Shown here piece by piece: positions 1 to 9,376 of a stretch of 64,000 nucleotides of DNA (position 1 is its first letter; the number at the start of each line of letters is the position of its first letter). Source of the stretch: Burkholderia sp. HI2500 (lineage in GTDB: Bacteria > Pseudomonadota > Gammaproteobacteria > Burkholderiales > Burkholderiaceae); NCBI RefSeq assembly GCF_002223055.1, contig NZ_NKFL01000006.1:1984001-2048000 (forward strand), in the 5' to 3' direction. A model generated the notes under the pieces. That model did not search any database. It had not been told where the DNA came from and worked only from the letters and a program-made list of their open reading frames with translations. The translations under genes were made by a program, and so were the position numbers.

Positions 1-83
1 TCGAGCAGCGGTTCGGGTCGGCGCAGGCGGCCCGCCTGAGAGACGAATTGTTCCGGATCACGCACAACCTGCCGGAACGCTAG
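1..83 (+). CDS. C-terminal end of a probable MarR-family regulator (partial)
   Basis: An open frame enters from the left edge and stops with TAG at 81-83. The visible tail ends in ELFRITHNLPER. It lies directly upstream of an emrAB-oprM-type operon on the same strand, where Burkholderia commonly carries a MarR repressor of the pump. The family call is inferred from position and tail style only; the DNA-binding domain is outside the window. Confidence 0.5.
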   Translation, partial: EQRFGSAQAARLRDELFRITHNLPER

Positions 84-92
84 CCCCTTCCC

Positions 93-116
93 CGATCGAC
101 GACATGTCGTCGATCG
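93..116. promoter_or_regulatory. 24-bp perfect palindrome between regulator and efflux operon
   Basis: The 24 bases from 93 to 116 read identically on both strands, centred on CATG, with arms CGATCGACGACA. It lies 10 bases after the upstream stop and about 30 bases before the emrA start, next to an AT-rich stretch (TATACAT near 130) that could be a -10 element. It could be an operator for the MarR-like protein or a short hairpin. No T-run follows, which argues against a classic terminator. Confidence 0.5.
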
Positions 117-147
117 ACTTGATAAGTGCATATACATAGGTGAATCG

Positions 148-1242
148 ATGGAAACGACCCAAGCCGCTGCCTCATCCCGTGAAGCAGCCACACTCGACCA
201 GCCCGCGAAGCAACAGCGTCGCGTGCCGTGGATGCGCATCGCGGTGGGTGCCGTCGTCATCGTCGTCGTCGCCGCCGCGCTCGACTGGCTGTTCGTGCTG
301 CGCTTTCAGGAAAGCACCGACGATGCGTATGTCGGCGGCGACGTGACCGTGCTCGCGCCGAAGGTCAACGGCTTCGTCGACAAGATCCTCGTGACCGACA
401 ACCAGCGCGTGAAAGCCGGCGACGTGCTCGTGCAGCTCGATGCGCGCGACTACGACGCGAAGCTCGCGCAGGCCAGCGCCGAAGTCGACAGCGCCCGCTC
501 CGCCGTGACCGAACTCGAGGCGAAGCAGCAACTGCAATTCGCGGTGATCGGCCAGCAGGCGGCCGAGAAGAATGCGTCATCGGCCGAGCTGACGCGCGCC
601 GCGTCGGATCGCGTGCGCTACCGTGAGCTCGTGAAATCCGACGCCGTGTCGAACCAGATCGTCGAACGCGCCGACGCCGACTATTCGAAGGCCGGCGCCG
701 CCGTCGACCGCAGCGACGCTGCGCTGCTCGCGTCGAAGCGGCAGCTCGACGTGCTCGGCGCGCAGCTCGCCGACGCGCGGGCCCGCGTGAACACCGCGCT
801 TGCCGCGCAGCGCGTCGCCGCGCTCAACGTCGAATACACGACGATCCGCTCGCCGGTCGACGGCTACGTCGGCAACCGCACGGGCCGCGTCGGGATGCTC
901 GCGAACGTCGGCGTGCCGCTGCTGACGGTCGTGCCGGCATCCGGGCTGTGGATCGACGCGAACTTCAAGGAAGACCAGCTGCGCAAGATGCACGCGGGCG
1001 ATCGCGTCGACGTGTCGCTCGATGCGTCGAACACGAAACTGCACGGCCGCGTCGACAGCCTCGCGCCCGCCACCGGCGCGACCTTCAGCGTGCTGCCGCC
1101 CGAGAACGCGACCGGCAACTTCACGAAGATCGTCCAGCGCGTGCCCGTGCGCGTGCATCTCGATCCGCAGCCGGGCCTCGACCATGTGCTGCGCCCCGGC
1201 CTGTCCGCGGTCGTGACCGTGCATACCGACCACGCGAACTGA
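148..1242 (+). CDS. EmrA/HlyD-family membrane fusion protein of a tripartite efflux pump
   Basis: This 364-residue periplasmic adaptor would bridge the inner-membrane MFS pump encoded next to it and the outer-membrane channel encoded after that. It has a cytoplasmic N-terminus, one membrane anchor around residues 28-48, a lipoyl/biotinyl-like half-domain starting at DDAYVGGDVTVLAPKVNG, a long alpha-hairpin (about residues 95-225) and a second half-motif with TTIRSPVDGYVGNR. AGGTG at 139-143 precedes the ATG. It is the first gene of the emrA-emrB-oprM set. Substrate cannot be read from sequence. Confidence 0.9.
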   Translation: METTQAAASSREAATLDQPAKQQRRVPWMRIAVGAVVIVVVAAALDWLFVLRFQESTDDAYVGGDVTVLAPKVNGFVDKILVTDNQRVKAGDVLVQLDARDYDAKLAQASAEVDSARSAVTELEAKQQLQFAVIGQQAAEKNASSAELTRAASDRVRYRELVKSDAVSNQIVERADADYSKAGAAVDRSDAALLASKRQLDVLGAQLADARARVNTALAAQRVAALNVEYTTIRSPVDGYVGNRTGRVGMLANVGVPLLTVVPASGLWIDANFKEDQLRKMHAGDRVDVSLDASNTKLHGRVDSLAPATGATFSVLPPENATGNFTKIVQRVPVRVHLDPQPGLDHVLRPGLSAVVTVHTDHAN

Positions 1243-1255
1243 GCGGGAGACGACG

Positions 1256-2830
1256 ATGACCACCGCGTTTTCCGGCGACCCCGCGTCGCAACCAACCAGG
1301 CAGCGCGTGTTCGCCTTCGCGCTGATGTGCGTCGGCTTCTTCATGGCGACGCTCGACATCCAGATCGTCGCGTCGTCGCTGCGCGACATCGGCGGCGGAC
1401 TTTCCGCCAGCCAGGACGAACTGTCGTGGGTGCAAACCGCCTACCTGATCGCCGAGATCATCGTGATCCCGATGTCGGGCTGGCTGTCGAAGGTGATGTC
1501 GACGCGCTGGCTGTTCGCCACATCGGCGGTCGGCTTCACGATCACCAGCATGCTGTGCGGCGTCGCGTGGGACATCAACTCGATGATCCTGTTCCGCGGG
1601 CTGCAGGGTGCGCTCGGCGCCGCGATGATCCCGACCGTGTTCACCACCGCGTTCGTGCTGTTCCCCGGCAAGCAGCGGCTGATCGCATCGACGACCATCG
1701 GCGCGCTCGCGTCGCTCGCGCCGGCGATCGGCCCCGTGATCGGCGGCTGGATCACCGACCAATGGTCGTGGCACTGGCTGTTCTACCTGAACCTCGTGCC
1801 GGGCATCGCGGTGGCCGCACTCGTGCCGCGCTACGTGCACATCGACGAACCCGACCTCAGCCTCATCAAGCGCGGCGACTATCTCGGCATCGTGCTGATG
1901 TCGGGCTTCCTCGGCTGCCTCGAATACGTGCTGGAGGAAGGCCCGCGCAAGAACTGGTTCGGCGACGATGCGATCGTGATCTGCGCATGGATCTCCGGCA
2001 TCTGCGGTTTCCTGTTCATCGTGCATGCGCTGACCGCGAAGGACCCGATCGTCGACCTGCGCGCGCTCGTCGTGCGCAACTTCGGGATCGGCAGCCTGCT
2101 GTCGTTCGTCACCGGCATCGGGATCTTCGTGACCGTGTTCCTCACGCCGCTGTTTCTGGCGCAGGTGCGCGCGTTCAGCTCGCTGCAGATCGGCATGGCG
2201 CTGCTGTCGGTCGGCGCGTTCCAGCTGATTGCGCTTTGTGCGTATGCGTTCGCCGCGCGCTACTTCAGCCTGCGCGCGCTGCTCGTGTTCGGGCTGATCT
2301 GTTTCGGGCTCGGCTGCTACCTGTACACGCCGATCACGCACGACTGGGGCTGGCGCGAACTGCTGCTGCCGCAGGCGCTGCGCGGCATCGGCCAGCAGTT
2401 CAGCGTGCCGCCGATCGTGACGATGGCGCTCGGCTCGCTGCCTCAGTCGCGCCTCAAATCGGCGAGCGGCCTGTTCAACCTGATGCGCAATCTCGGCGGG
2501 GCGATCGGCATCGCGGTGAGCGCGACGATGCTCAACGACCGTCTGAATTTTCATTACCTGCGCCTGAACGAGCACGTGAGCGCCGGCCAGCCGCAGATCG
2601 CGTCGCTGCTCGATCGGCAGGCCGCGTACTGGACGTCGGTGGCCGGCAACACGCTGGACACCGCGCAAGCCGGGCTCGCGAACCTGCATCACCTGATCTA
2701 TCGCGAGGCGCTGACGCTCACCTATGCGGATGCGTACTACGCGCTGTCGCTGTGCTTCGTCGTCGCGCTGCTCGCGGTCGTCTTCTCCAAACCCATTTCC
2801 CTGAACGCGCCGCCGCCGGACGCGCACTGA
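1256..2830 (+). CDS. DHA2 (EmrB/QacA)-family MFS drug:H+ antiporter, 14 TM
   Basis: This 524-residue inner-membrane transporter is the energised part of the pump. Around residues 22-35 it has the family motif GFFMATLDIQIVASSLRDI, followed by WVQTAYLIAEIIVIPMSGWLS and many hydrophobic segments consistent with 14 helices. GGGAGACGACG just before the ATG serves as RBS. It starts 13 bases after emrA and is followed 19 bases later by the outer-membrane component, so the three genes look co-transcribed. Confidence 0.92.
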   Translation: MTTAFSGDPASQPTRQRVFAFALMCVGFFMATLDIQIVASSLRDIGGGLSASQDELSWVQTAYLIAEIIVIPMSGWLSKVMSTRWLFATSAVGFTITSMLCGVAWDINSMILFRGLQGALGAAMIPTVFTTAFVLFPGKQRLIASTTIGALASLAPAIGPVIGGWITDQWSWHWLFYLNLVPGIAVAALVPRYVHIDEPDLSLIKRGDYLGIVLMSGFLGCLEYVLEEGPRKNWFGDDAIVICAWISGICGFLFIVHALTAKDPIVDLRALVVRNFGIGSLLSFVTGIGIFVTVFLTPLFLAQVRAFSSLQIGMALLSVGAFQLIALCAYAFAARYFSLRALLVFGLICFGLGCYLYTPITHDWGWRELLLPQALRGIGQQFSVPPIVTMALGSLPQSRLKSASGLFNLMRNLGGAIGIAVSATMLNDRLNFHYLRLNEHVSAGQPQIASLLDRQAAYWTSVAGNTLDTAQAGLANLHHLIYREALTLTYADAYYALSLCFVVALLAVVFSKPISLNAPPPDAH

Positions 2831-2849
2831 GGTTGAGGTCATCACCATC

Positions 2850-4286
2850 ATGAAAAAACTTCTCGTCGCCCTCGCCGTCAGCGCACTCGCCGCAGGTTGT
2901 GCGGTGCAGCCCGCGCAGCATCCGGCGCTTCAGGATTCGGTTCGAACACTCGCGCCGGAAGCATGGGACACCGATGTGCCGCGCGCGGACATCGACGCCG
3001 CCGCGTGGTGGGCGCAATTCCACGATCCCGCGCTCGACCGGCTGATCGCCACCGTGCTCGACGGCAACCTCGATCTGCAGGCAGCAGCCGAACGCGTGAA
3101 GCAGGCGCAGGCGCTGACCGTGCAGAAGCGCGCGGTGCTGCTGCCCGAACTCGACGCGACCGCGCATGCGGCCGACGCACGGCAGAACACGCCGCCGCCG
3201 CTCGGGTATGTGCGGCAGGCTGGCGCAGGGCTCGCGTTGAGCTGGTCGCCCGATGTGTTCGGCGGTGAACGGCTCGACCTGCTTGCCGCGCAAGCGGAAC
3301 TCGTCGGGCAGAAGCATGCGGAAGATGCGATGCGGCTCGCACTCGCGGCCGATGCGGCTTCCGCGTATGTCGATCTGCGCTGGGCGCAGCAGGAACTGAA
3401 GATCCTGCAGGACAACGCGAAGATCCGCCAGCATGCGCTCGAACTCACGCGCAAGCGGCAGGCGTTCGGGCTGTCGACCGAGCTCGACGTCACGCGTGCG
3501 CAGAACCAGCTCGATGCGCTCGAAGCGCGGATTCCGCCGACGCAGGCGCAGATTACGCATCAGCTCAATCTGATTGCGGTGTATTCGGGGCGCACGCCGG
3601 AGTCGGTCGATCGGCTCTTGCTGGTACAGGCCGGGGAGATTCCTGCGCCGCCGGTTGGCGCACCGGGGACGCTGCCTTCGCAGGCGTTGCTGCGGCGGCC
3701 GGATGTGCTGACGGCGTATGCGCAGGTCGAGCGGCGGGCGGCGCAAGTCGGCGTGGCGAAGGCGGAGCGGTATCCGAAGTTTTCGTTGAACCTGACGGAC
3801 GGGATTCTGGCGGCTTCTTATCTCGGGTTGCCGACGTTGACCGATAACCTGTTCAGTGCGGCGTTGAGTGCGACGAGCCCGATCTTCAATGCGGGGCGGA
3901 TTACGGCCGATATCTCGCAGAGCGAAAGCCGGATGCGCGAGTCGGAACTCGGGTTGCGGCAGACGATGCTGCAGGCGTTGCGGGAGGTCGAGGATGCGCG
4001 GGCGAATCTCGTCAGCTCCGATGAGGCGACGCGCAGGCTGGGTAGTGCGCTGGCTGCTTCGGACAAGGCGCTTGGGTTGGCGAATCAGCTTTATAAGGGC
4101 GGTGCGACGGATTTTCTGGATGTGCTGTCCGCGCAGGAGGTGTATCTGCGGGATTCGGATTCGCTGAATCAGGTCAAGCGCGAGCACGCGCTGGCGGCGG
4201 TGGCGCTGTATCGGTCGCTTGGGGGTGGGTGGAGCAGGAATGACGCGGCGGGTGGGCCGGAGGTGGCGGCGGTGGCGAAGAACTGA
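2850..4286 (+). CDS. NodT/OprM-family outer-membrane efflux lipoprotein
   Basis: This 478-residue TolC-like channel subunit completes the tripartite pump. It has a lipoprotein signal peptide with lipobox LAAGC, then two repeated TolC-like segments; the second includes RRPDVLTAYAQVERRAAQVGVAKAERYPKFSL. The third gene of the operon, it is followed by a strong hairpin at 4302-4329. Synonymous codon use changes clearly in the last third (from about 3600): TTG, GGG, CGG, GAT and TAT become common, while the first half uses CTG, GGC, CGC and GAC. Confidence 0.9.
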   Translation: MKKLLVALAVSALAAGCAVQPAQHPALQDSVRTLAPEAWDTDVPRADIDAAAWWAQFHDPALDRLIATVLDGNLDLQAAAERVKQAQALTVQKRAVLLPELDATAHAADARQNTPPPLGYVRQAGAGLALSWSPDVFGGERLDLLAAQAELVGQKHAEDAMRLALAADAASAYVDLRWAQQELKILQDNAKIRQHALELTRKRQAFGLSTELDVTRAQNQLDALEARIPPTQAQITHQLNLIAVYSGRTPESVDRLLLVQAGEIPAPPVGAPGTLPSQALLRRPDVLTAYAQVERRAAQVGVAKAERYPKFSLNLTDGILAASYLGLPTLTDNLFSAALSATSPIFNAGRITADISQSESRMRESELGLRQTMLQALREVEDARANLVSSDEATRRLGSALAASDKALGLANQLYKGGATDFLDVLSAQEVYLRDSDSLNQVKREHALAAVALYRSLGGGWSRNDAAGGPEVAAVAKN

Positions 4287-4301
4287 GCGCAATCACGATA
4301 C

Positions 4302-4329
4302 GGCGCCGGCTTTCACGCTTGCCGGCGCC
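4302..4329 (+). terminator. Terminator hairpin after the efflux operon
   Basis: A perfect 9-bp stem (GGCGCCGGC / GCCGGCGCC) with a 10-base loop begins 16 bases after the stop of the outer-membrane component. No long T-run follows. Confidence 0.6.
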
Positions 4330-4381
4330 CCGCTCGTCAGCCGCACGATCCCAGGCATTTGACGGATGACAACGCGATCAG

Positions 4382-4519
4382 TTAGACCGCCGCCCACGCG
4401 ATGCCCAGCCCTGCGATGACGGTGACGATCCGCGTGACGGGCTTGTGCCAGAACCGGATCGCAACGAACACGCCGGCAGCCAGCAGGAGCCCGATGAGGA
4501 TCGGGCCAAGCACATTCAT
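4382..4519 (-). CDS. Small hypothetical membrane protein (45 aa)
   Basis: A short ORF with ATG at 4519 and TAA at 4382 encodes MNVLGPILIGLLLAAGVFVA followed by a basic hinge (RFWHKPVTR) and a second hydrophobic segment ending WAAV. Two short membrane segments separated by a positively charged loop are a plausible protein design and unlikely by chance in this composition. No convincing Shine-Dalgarno is visible. It follows 7 bases behind the GST-like tail ORF on the same strand, so it may be translationally coupled. Function unknown. Confidence 0.45.
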   Translation of the reverse strand: MNVLGPILIGLLLAAGVFVAIRFWHKPVTRIVTVIAGLGIAWAAV

Positions 4520-4525
4520 TGCAAA

Positions 4526-5117
<592 letters not shown>

Positions 5118-5250
5118 GTCGTTCTCGGGCGAGTGTGTTGTGCGGTCAATCTTCGCATGAATACGGCGACTGGCGGCACCCTGCTTCCTTGTGATTTCCT
5201 TTCGATCCGCTCGTATCATATCGGCAGCCTCCTCGACCTCCCAAGCTGCC

Positions 5251-6162
5251 ATGCGCATCACGCCCCTGCCGCCCCTTCAGTGCCTCATCGCGTTCGAAGC
5301 CGCCGTGCGGCACGCGAGCTTCACGCGCGCGGCCGCCGAGCTGCACCTGACCCAAAGCGCGATCAGCCGGCAGATCCAGCAGCTCGAGGAATTCCTCGGC
5401 CGCTCGCTGTTCGTGCGCGAGCATCGTTCGCTGCGGCTGACGATCGCCGGCGAGCAATACGCGGCCCAGGTCCACCATCTGCTCACGCAATGCGCGGAAG
5501 CCACGCATGACGTGATGAAACCGTACGGCGATCTCGAAATGACGATCGCCTGCTCGTCGGGCGTCGCGCTGCTGTGGCTCACGCCGCGCCTGCCGGATTT
5601 CCGCGCCGCCTATCCGAACATCAAGCTGCGCTTGATCGTACGGGATGGCCTCGCGTCGATGTCGCCGGCCGAGTTCGACGTGGGCGTGTACTACGTGCGT
5701 CAGCAGGCGCCCGCCGAATACACCGCGCGCCGCCTGTTCGACGAGGAAGTGTTTCCCGTCTGCGCGCCAGGTTACCTGGCCGGCCGCACGCTCGCCGCGG
5801 CCGACCTCGCGAACGAGACGCTGCTGCGCCTCGAGGACGGGCAGCGTCAGTGGATGTCGTGGTCCGAATGGTTCGACCAGAACGACATCGATCGGCAGAA
5901 GGCACGGCCCCAGGACATCACCATCAACTCGTATCCGCAGATCGTGCAGATGACGATTCTCGGCCAGGGCGTGTCGCTCGGCTGGCGCTACATGATCGAC
6001 GCCTGCATCGAGGCCGGGCTGCTCGTGCGCGTGACCGACGCATCCGCGAGCCACGGTGGCGGCTACTACGTGATCTCGCCCAACGACCGCGCGCAGAACC
6101 ACGCCGCGCGCCTGTTCACACGCTGGCTGTTCGAACAGGCGGAGCGGCAGACGGCGCCCTGA
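5251..6162 (+). CDS. LysR-family transcriptional regulator, GcvA-like
   Basis: This 303-residue regulator has the N-terminal helix-turn-helix typical of the GcvA group (LQCLIAFEAAVRHASFTRAA, then LTQSAISRQIQQLEEFLG) and a periplasmic-binding-protein-like effector domain with GQGVSLGWRYMIDACIEAG near the end. The start at 5251 fits the family N-terminus; an upstream in-frame ATG at 5191 adds non-homologous residues. The downstream MHS transporter and amidohydrolase are the likely targets. A perfect 10-bp hairpin at 6178-6200 follows the stop. Confidence 0.88.
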   Translation: MRITPLPPLQCLIAFEAAVRHASFTRAAAELHLTQSAISRQIQQLEEFLGRSLFVREHRSLRLTIAGEQYAAQVHHLLTQCAEATHDVMKPYGDLEMTIACSSGVALLWLTPRLPDFRAAYPNIKLRLIVRDGLASMSPAEFDVGVYYVRQQAPAEYTARRLFDEEVFPVCAPGYLAGRTLAAADLANETLLRLEDGQRQWMSWSEWFDQNDIDRQKARPQDITINSYPQIVQMTILGQGVSLGWRYMIDACIEAGLLVRVTDASASHGGGYYVISPNDRAQNHAARLFTRWLFEQAERQTAP

Positions 6163-6177
6163 CCGATTCATCACGCA

Positions 6178-6200
6178 ACGCATGCGCCCAGCGCATGCGT
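6178..6200 (+). terminator. Hairpin after the GcvA-like regulator
   Basis: A perfect 10-bp stem (ACGCATGCGC / GCGCATGCGT) with loop CCA begins 16 bases after the LysR stop. It separates the regulator from the transporter gene, so 6301 onward probably has its own promoter. Confidence 0.55.
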
Positions 6201-6300
6201 GCATGCAAATCTTTCGTTTCAGAAAAAAATCGCGCTGTCCTTAGCATGGGTTCACGCGGGGCAGCCGTCCCGTCTTCTGATTCCGATAGAGGAAGAGACC

Positions 6301-7617
6301 ATGCAAGGAACGCTTTCCCCGCGCGCCGCGCCTGCCGTCGATGCGGCAGTGCAGCAGCGCCGCCGCGCCATCGTCGCGACCGTGATCGGCAATGGTCTCG
6401 AATGGTTCGATTTCACCGTCTACAGCTTCTTCGCGGTCATCATCGCGAAACTGTTCTTTCCGACCGGCAACGAACTGACGTCCGTGCTGCTGACCGTCGC
6501 GACGTTCGGCGTCGGCTTCTTCATGCGGCCCGTCGGCGGCATCGTGCTCGGCATCTACGCGGACAAGGTCGGGCGCAAGGCCGCGCTGTCGCTCACCATC
6601 CTCATGATGGCCGCCGGCACCGCGCTCATCGGGCTCGCGCCGACCTACGAACAGGCTGGTATCGCCGCGCCGCTGCTGATCGTCGTCGCGCGGCTGCTGC
6701 AAGGCTTCTCGGCCGGCGGCGAGATGGGCGGCGCCACCGCGTTCCTCACCGAATACGCACCGCCGGAGAAGCGCGCGTACTACTCGAGCTGGATCCAGTC
6801 GAGCATCGGCTTCGCGGTGCTGCTCGGCGCCGCGACCGGCACCTTCGTCACGACGTCGCTCGACGCGCAGGCGCTGCATAGCTGGGGCTGGCGGCTGCCG
6901 TTCCTGCTCGGGATCATCGTCGGGCCCGTCGGCTACTACATCCGCAGCCATATCGACGAGACGCCCGCATTCAGCGCCGTCGAAGCGCAGGCGAAAGAAA
7001 GCTCGCCGCTGAAGGAAGTGCTGTCCACCTACCCGCGCGAGACGTTCGCGAGCTTTTCGATGGTCATTCTGTGGACCGTCTGCACCTACGTGCTGCTCTT
7101 CTACATGCCGACGTATTCCGTGCGCACGCTGCATCTACCGCAATCGACCGGCTTCGCGGCCGGCATGGTCGGCGGGCTGATGATCATGTGCTGCTCGCCG
7201 ATCGTCGGCCGGCTCGCCGACGTGTGGGGACGGCGCGTGTTCCTGTCCGGATCGGCGCTGGCCATCTTCGTGCTCGCATGGCCGATGTTCGCGTGGATCA
7301 ACCATGCGCCCGGGTTCACGTCGCTGATCGTGTTCCAGGCCGTGTTCGGCGTGCTGATCGCGACCTACACGGGGCCGATTCTCGCGGCGTTCGCCGAACT
7401 GTTCCCGACCAAGGTGCTGTCGACCGGGCTGTCCGTCGCCTACAACTTCGCGGTCACGATCTTCGGCGGCTTCGCGCCGTTCCTGATCACGTGGCTCATC
7501 GCCCGCACCGGCAGCAACATGGCGCCGGCCTTCTACGTGACGCTCGCGGCGGCCGTCAGCTTCATCGGCACGCGCTTCGTGAAGGACGCGAAGCGCGGCG
7601 CTTCCGTCAATCGATAA
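6301..7617 (+). CDS. MFS metabolite:H+ symporter (MHS family)
   Basis: The 438-residue protein has the MHS signature at its first helix (GNGLEWFDFTVYSFFAVIIA), then GFFMRPVGGIVLGIYADKVGRK between helices 2 and 3 and LLQGFSAGGEMGGATAFLTEYAP. These features match ProP/ShiA/KgtP-type importers of organic acids or osmolytes. The RBS GAGGAAGAGACC directly precedes the ATG. It lies 12 bases upstream of the amidohydrolase, so the pair probably imports and hydrolyses one substrate class; the substrate itself cannot be deduced. Confidence 0.88.
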   Translation: MQGTLSPRAAPAVDAAVQQRRRAIVATVIGNGLEWFDFTVYSFFAVIIAKLFFPTGNELTSVLLTVATFGVGFFMRPVGGIVLGIYADKVGRKAALSLTILMMAAGTALIGLAPTYEQAGIAAPLLIVVARLLQGFSAGGEMGGATAFLTEYAPPEKRAYYSSWIQSSIGFAVLLGAATGTFVTTSLDAQALHSWGWRLPFLLGIIVGPVGYYIRSHIDETPAFSAVEAQAKESSPLKEVLSTYPRETFASFSMVILWTVCTYVLLFYMPTYSVRTLHLPQSTGFAAGMVGGLMIMCCSPIVGRLADVWGRRVFLSGSALAIFVLAWPMFAWINHAPGFTSLIVFQAVFGVLIATYTGPILAAFAELFPTKVLSTGLSVAYNFAVTIFGGFAPFLITWLIARTGSNMAPAFYVTLAAAVSFIGTRFVKDAKRGASVNR

Positions 7618-7629
7618 GGATCTCTCTCC

Positions 7630-8871
7630 ATGACCATTACCGTGCTTCAAGGCGGCAACGTACTCGATCTCGAACGGGGCGTGCTGCTCGACCATCATCA
7701 TGTCGTCATCGACGGCGAGCGGATCGTCGAAGTCACCGATCAGCCGGTGGATTTTCCGAATGCGCAGGTGATCGACGTGCGCGGCAAGACCGTGATGCCG
7801 GGGTTCATCGATTGCCATGTGCACGTGCTGGCTTCGAATGCGAACCTCGGTGTGAATGCGACGCAGCCGAATATTCTTGCCGCGATTCGGTCGTTGCCGA
7901 TTCTCGATGCGATGTTGTCGCGTGGGTTCACCAGCGTGAGGGATGCTGGGGGCGCGGACTGGAGCTTGATGCAGGCCGTCGAAACCGGGCTGGTGTCGGG
8001 GCCGCGGATTTTTCCGTCGGGCAAGGCGTTGTCGCAGACCGGCGGGCATGGGGACTTTCGGCCTCGTGGGGATTTGCTGGAGCCTTGTTCTTGCTGCTTC
8101 AGGACGGGGGCGATTGCTCGGGTGGTGGACGGGGTCGAAGGTGTGCGGCTCGCCGTGCGCGAAGAAATTCAGAAAGGCGCGACGCAGATCAAGATCATGG
8201 CGTCAGGGGGCGTGGCTTCGCCGACCGACCCGATTGCGAACACGCAGTATTCCGAGGACGAGATTCGGGCCATCGTGGATGAAGCCGAGGCCGCGAATAC
8301 TTATGTGATGGCGCATGCGTATACGGGGCGGGCGATTGCTCGGGCAGTGCGATGTGGGGTTAGGACGATCGAGCATGGGAATCTCGTGGATGAGGCTGCG
8401 GCGAAGCTGATGCACGAGCGTGGGGCGTTTGTGGTTCCTACGCTTGTGACTTACGACGCGCTGGCCAAACACGGCGCGGAGTTCGGGATGCCGCCGGATT
8501 CGGTGGCAAAAGTGGCTTCCGTTCAGCAGAAAGGACGCGAATCGCTGGAAATCTATGCGAACGCCGGCGTGAAGATGGGGTTCGGGTCGGATCTACTCGG
8601 GGAAATGCACTCCTTTCAAAGCGGAGAGTTCCGGATCCGGGCGGAGGTGCTGGGGAATCTGGAAGCGCTCCGGTCGGCGACGACCGTGGCGGCGGAGATC
8701 GTCAATATGCAGGGGCAGCTCGGGGTGGTTGCCGTGGGGGCGATCGCCGACCTCGTCGTGCTGGATGGGAATCCGCTTGAGGATATCGGAGTCGTGGCCG
8801 ATGAAGGCGCGCGGGTCGAGTATGTGTTGCAGCGGGGGGCGCTTGTGAAACGCCAAGCCAGCGGGCGTTGA
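7630..8871 (+). CDS. Metal-dependent amidohydrolase (prolidase/imidazolonepropionase-like)
   Basis: This 413-residue enzyme has the amidohydrolase metal motif GFIDCHVHV (His63, His65), a probable metal-bridging Lys in QIKIMASGG, further ligands in HAYTGRAIARAVRCGVRTIEHGNL and the catalytic Asp in GFGSDLLG. The C-terminal beta-sandwich has IADLVVLDGNPLEDI. Such cytosolic enzymes cleave amide or dipeptide bonds. It is coupled to the MHS importer. Codon use shifts after about residue 70 to TTG/GGG/CGG-rich, as in the gene ending at 4286, with no frame break. Confidence 0.85.
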   Translation: MTITVLQGGNVLDLERGVLLDHHHVVIDGERIVEVTDQPVDFPNAQVIDVRGKTVMPGFIDCHVHVLASNANLGVNATQPNILAAIRSLPILDAMLSRGFTSVRDAGGADWSLMQAVETGLVSGPRIFPSGKALSQTGGHGDFRPRGDLLEPCSCCFRTGAIARVVDGVEGVRLAVREEIQKGATQIKIMASGGVASPTDPIANTQYSEDEIRAIVDEAEAANTYVMAHAYTGRAIARAVRCGVRTIEHGNLVDEAAAKLMHERGAFVVPTLVTYDALAKHGAEFGMPPDSVAKVASVQQKGRESLEIYANAGVKMGFGSDLLGEMHSFQSGEFRIRAEVLGNLEALRSATTVAAEIVNMQGQLGVVAVGAIADLVVLDGNPLEDIGVVADEGARVEYVLQRGALVKRQASGR

Positions 8872-8989
8872 TTTGATGATCTGACGCCACTCGGCTGTTT
8901 CGGCAGGCGCCGTGTCGCCTCACGGGCCTTGCGGTCGTGACAGTTGTTGAAGGTGGCTGGAGGTGTGAGTCGCGGCGTTTGCGGCAATG

Positions 8990-9011
8990 GCCGGGGCGGT
9001 GCCGCCCCGGC
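8990..9011. terminator. GC-rich hairpin downstream of the amidohydrolase
   Basis: A perfect 10-bp stem (GCCGGGGCGG / CCGCCCCGGC) separated by two bases (functionally a four-base loop). It lies between the convergent amidohydrolase and SymE-like genes. No T-run. Confidence 0.5.
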
Positions 9012-9030
9012 AGTCAGTCGCATTCGGGAA

Positions 9031-9080
9031 ACGCCTGCATTCCACTCGCCAGGGCCGCATCACGCGGCCCTAGCAGGCGT
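9031..9080 (-). terminator. Nested double stem after the SymE-like gene
   Basis: An outer 8-bp stem (ACGCCTGC / GCAGGCGT) encloses an inner 8-bp stem (AGGGCCGC / GCGGCCCT, loop ATCAC). It abuts the stop codon of the SymE-like gene, and on the minus strand the outer stem is followed by TTT. It reads as a terminator for that gene. Confidence 0.55.
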
Positions 9081-9376
9081 TATAGCGTCGACGGTCCACG
9101 GTCAAGATCGTGGTACGGCTGCTCTCGCAACGCCAACTGGCTGTAATCCGGCGTGATCGTGATCTGCCGGGTCGCGTAGTTGGCGTCCACGTATACGCGG
9201 TCGCCAGGCTTGAATCCGAAGATCTTGAAATCAATGTCGATCGCCTTCATCCACGGCAGATACGGCCAGCCTCGCTTGGGAAGGTCCGGGTAGTTGCGCA
9301 GGACCAGCTCAAACGTCTTCTGCATGTTGACGGGTTTGTTCTTTCTACGACGTGGCTTAGTATTGGCGTCAGCCAT
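9080..9376 (-). CDS. SymE-like type I toxin-family protein
   Basis: The 98-residue basic protein has an N-terminal Lys/Arg-rich tail (KPRRRKNK), then WPYLPWMKAIDID...GFKPGDRVYVDANYATRQITITPD, the PW...GF-GD-V-V...I-ITP pattern of the SymE/AbrB-like fold. SymE in E. coli is an SOS-induced, RNA- or nucleoid-acting toxin repressed by an antisense RNA; many homologues are solitary. The ATG at 9376 is preceded by AGGAG with ideal spacing. The frame extends upstream to 9544, but that part lacks a protein-like pattern. It is divergent from the anti-phage deaminase, at the edge of the island. Confidence 0.7.
   Translation of the reverse strand: MADANTKPRRRKNKPVNMQKTFELVLRNYPDLPKRGWPYLPWMKAIDIDFKIFGFKPGDRVYVDANYATRQITITPDYSQLALREQPYHDLDRGPSTL

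Noticed and set aside
1121..2851. 576-codon minus-strand frame opposite the emrB-like gene
   Set aside because: Arg/His/Gln-rich shadow frame of a high-GC gene; no motifs, and the plus-strand MFS protein is unmistakable.
2718..4292. 524-codon minus-strand frame opposite the outer-membrane efflux gene
   Set aside because: Low-complexity Arg/Leu shadow; the plus strand has a lipobox and TolC-like repeats.
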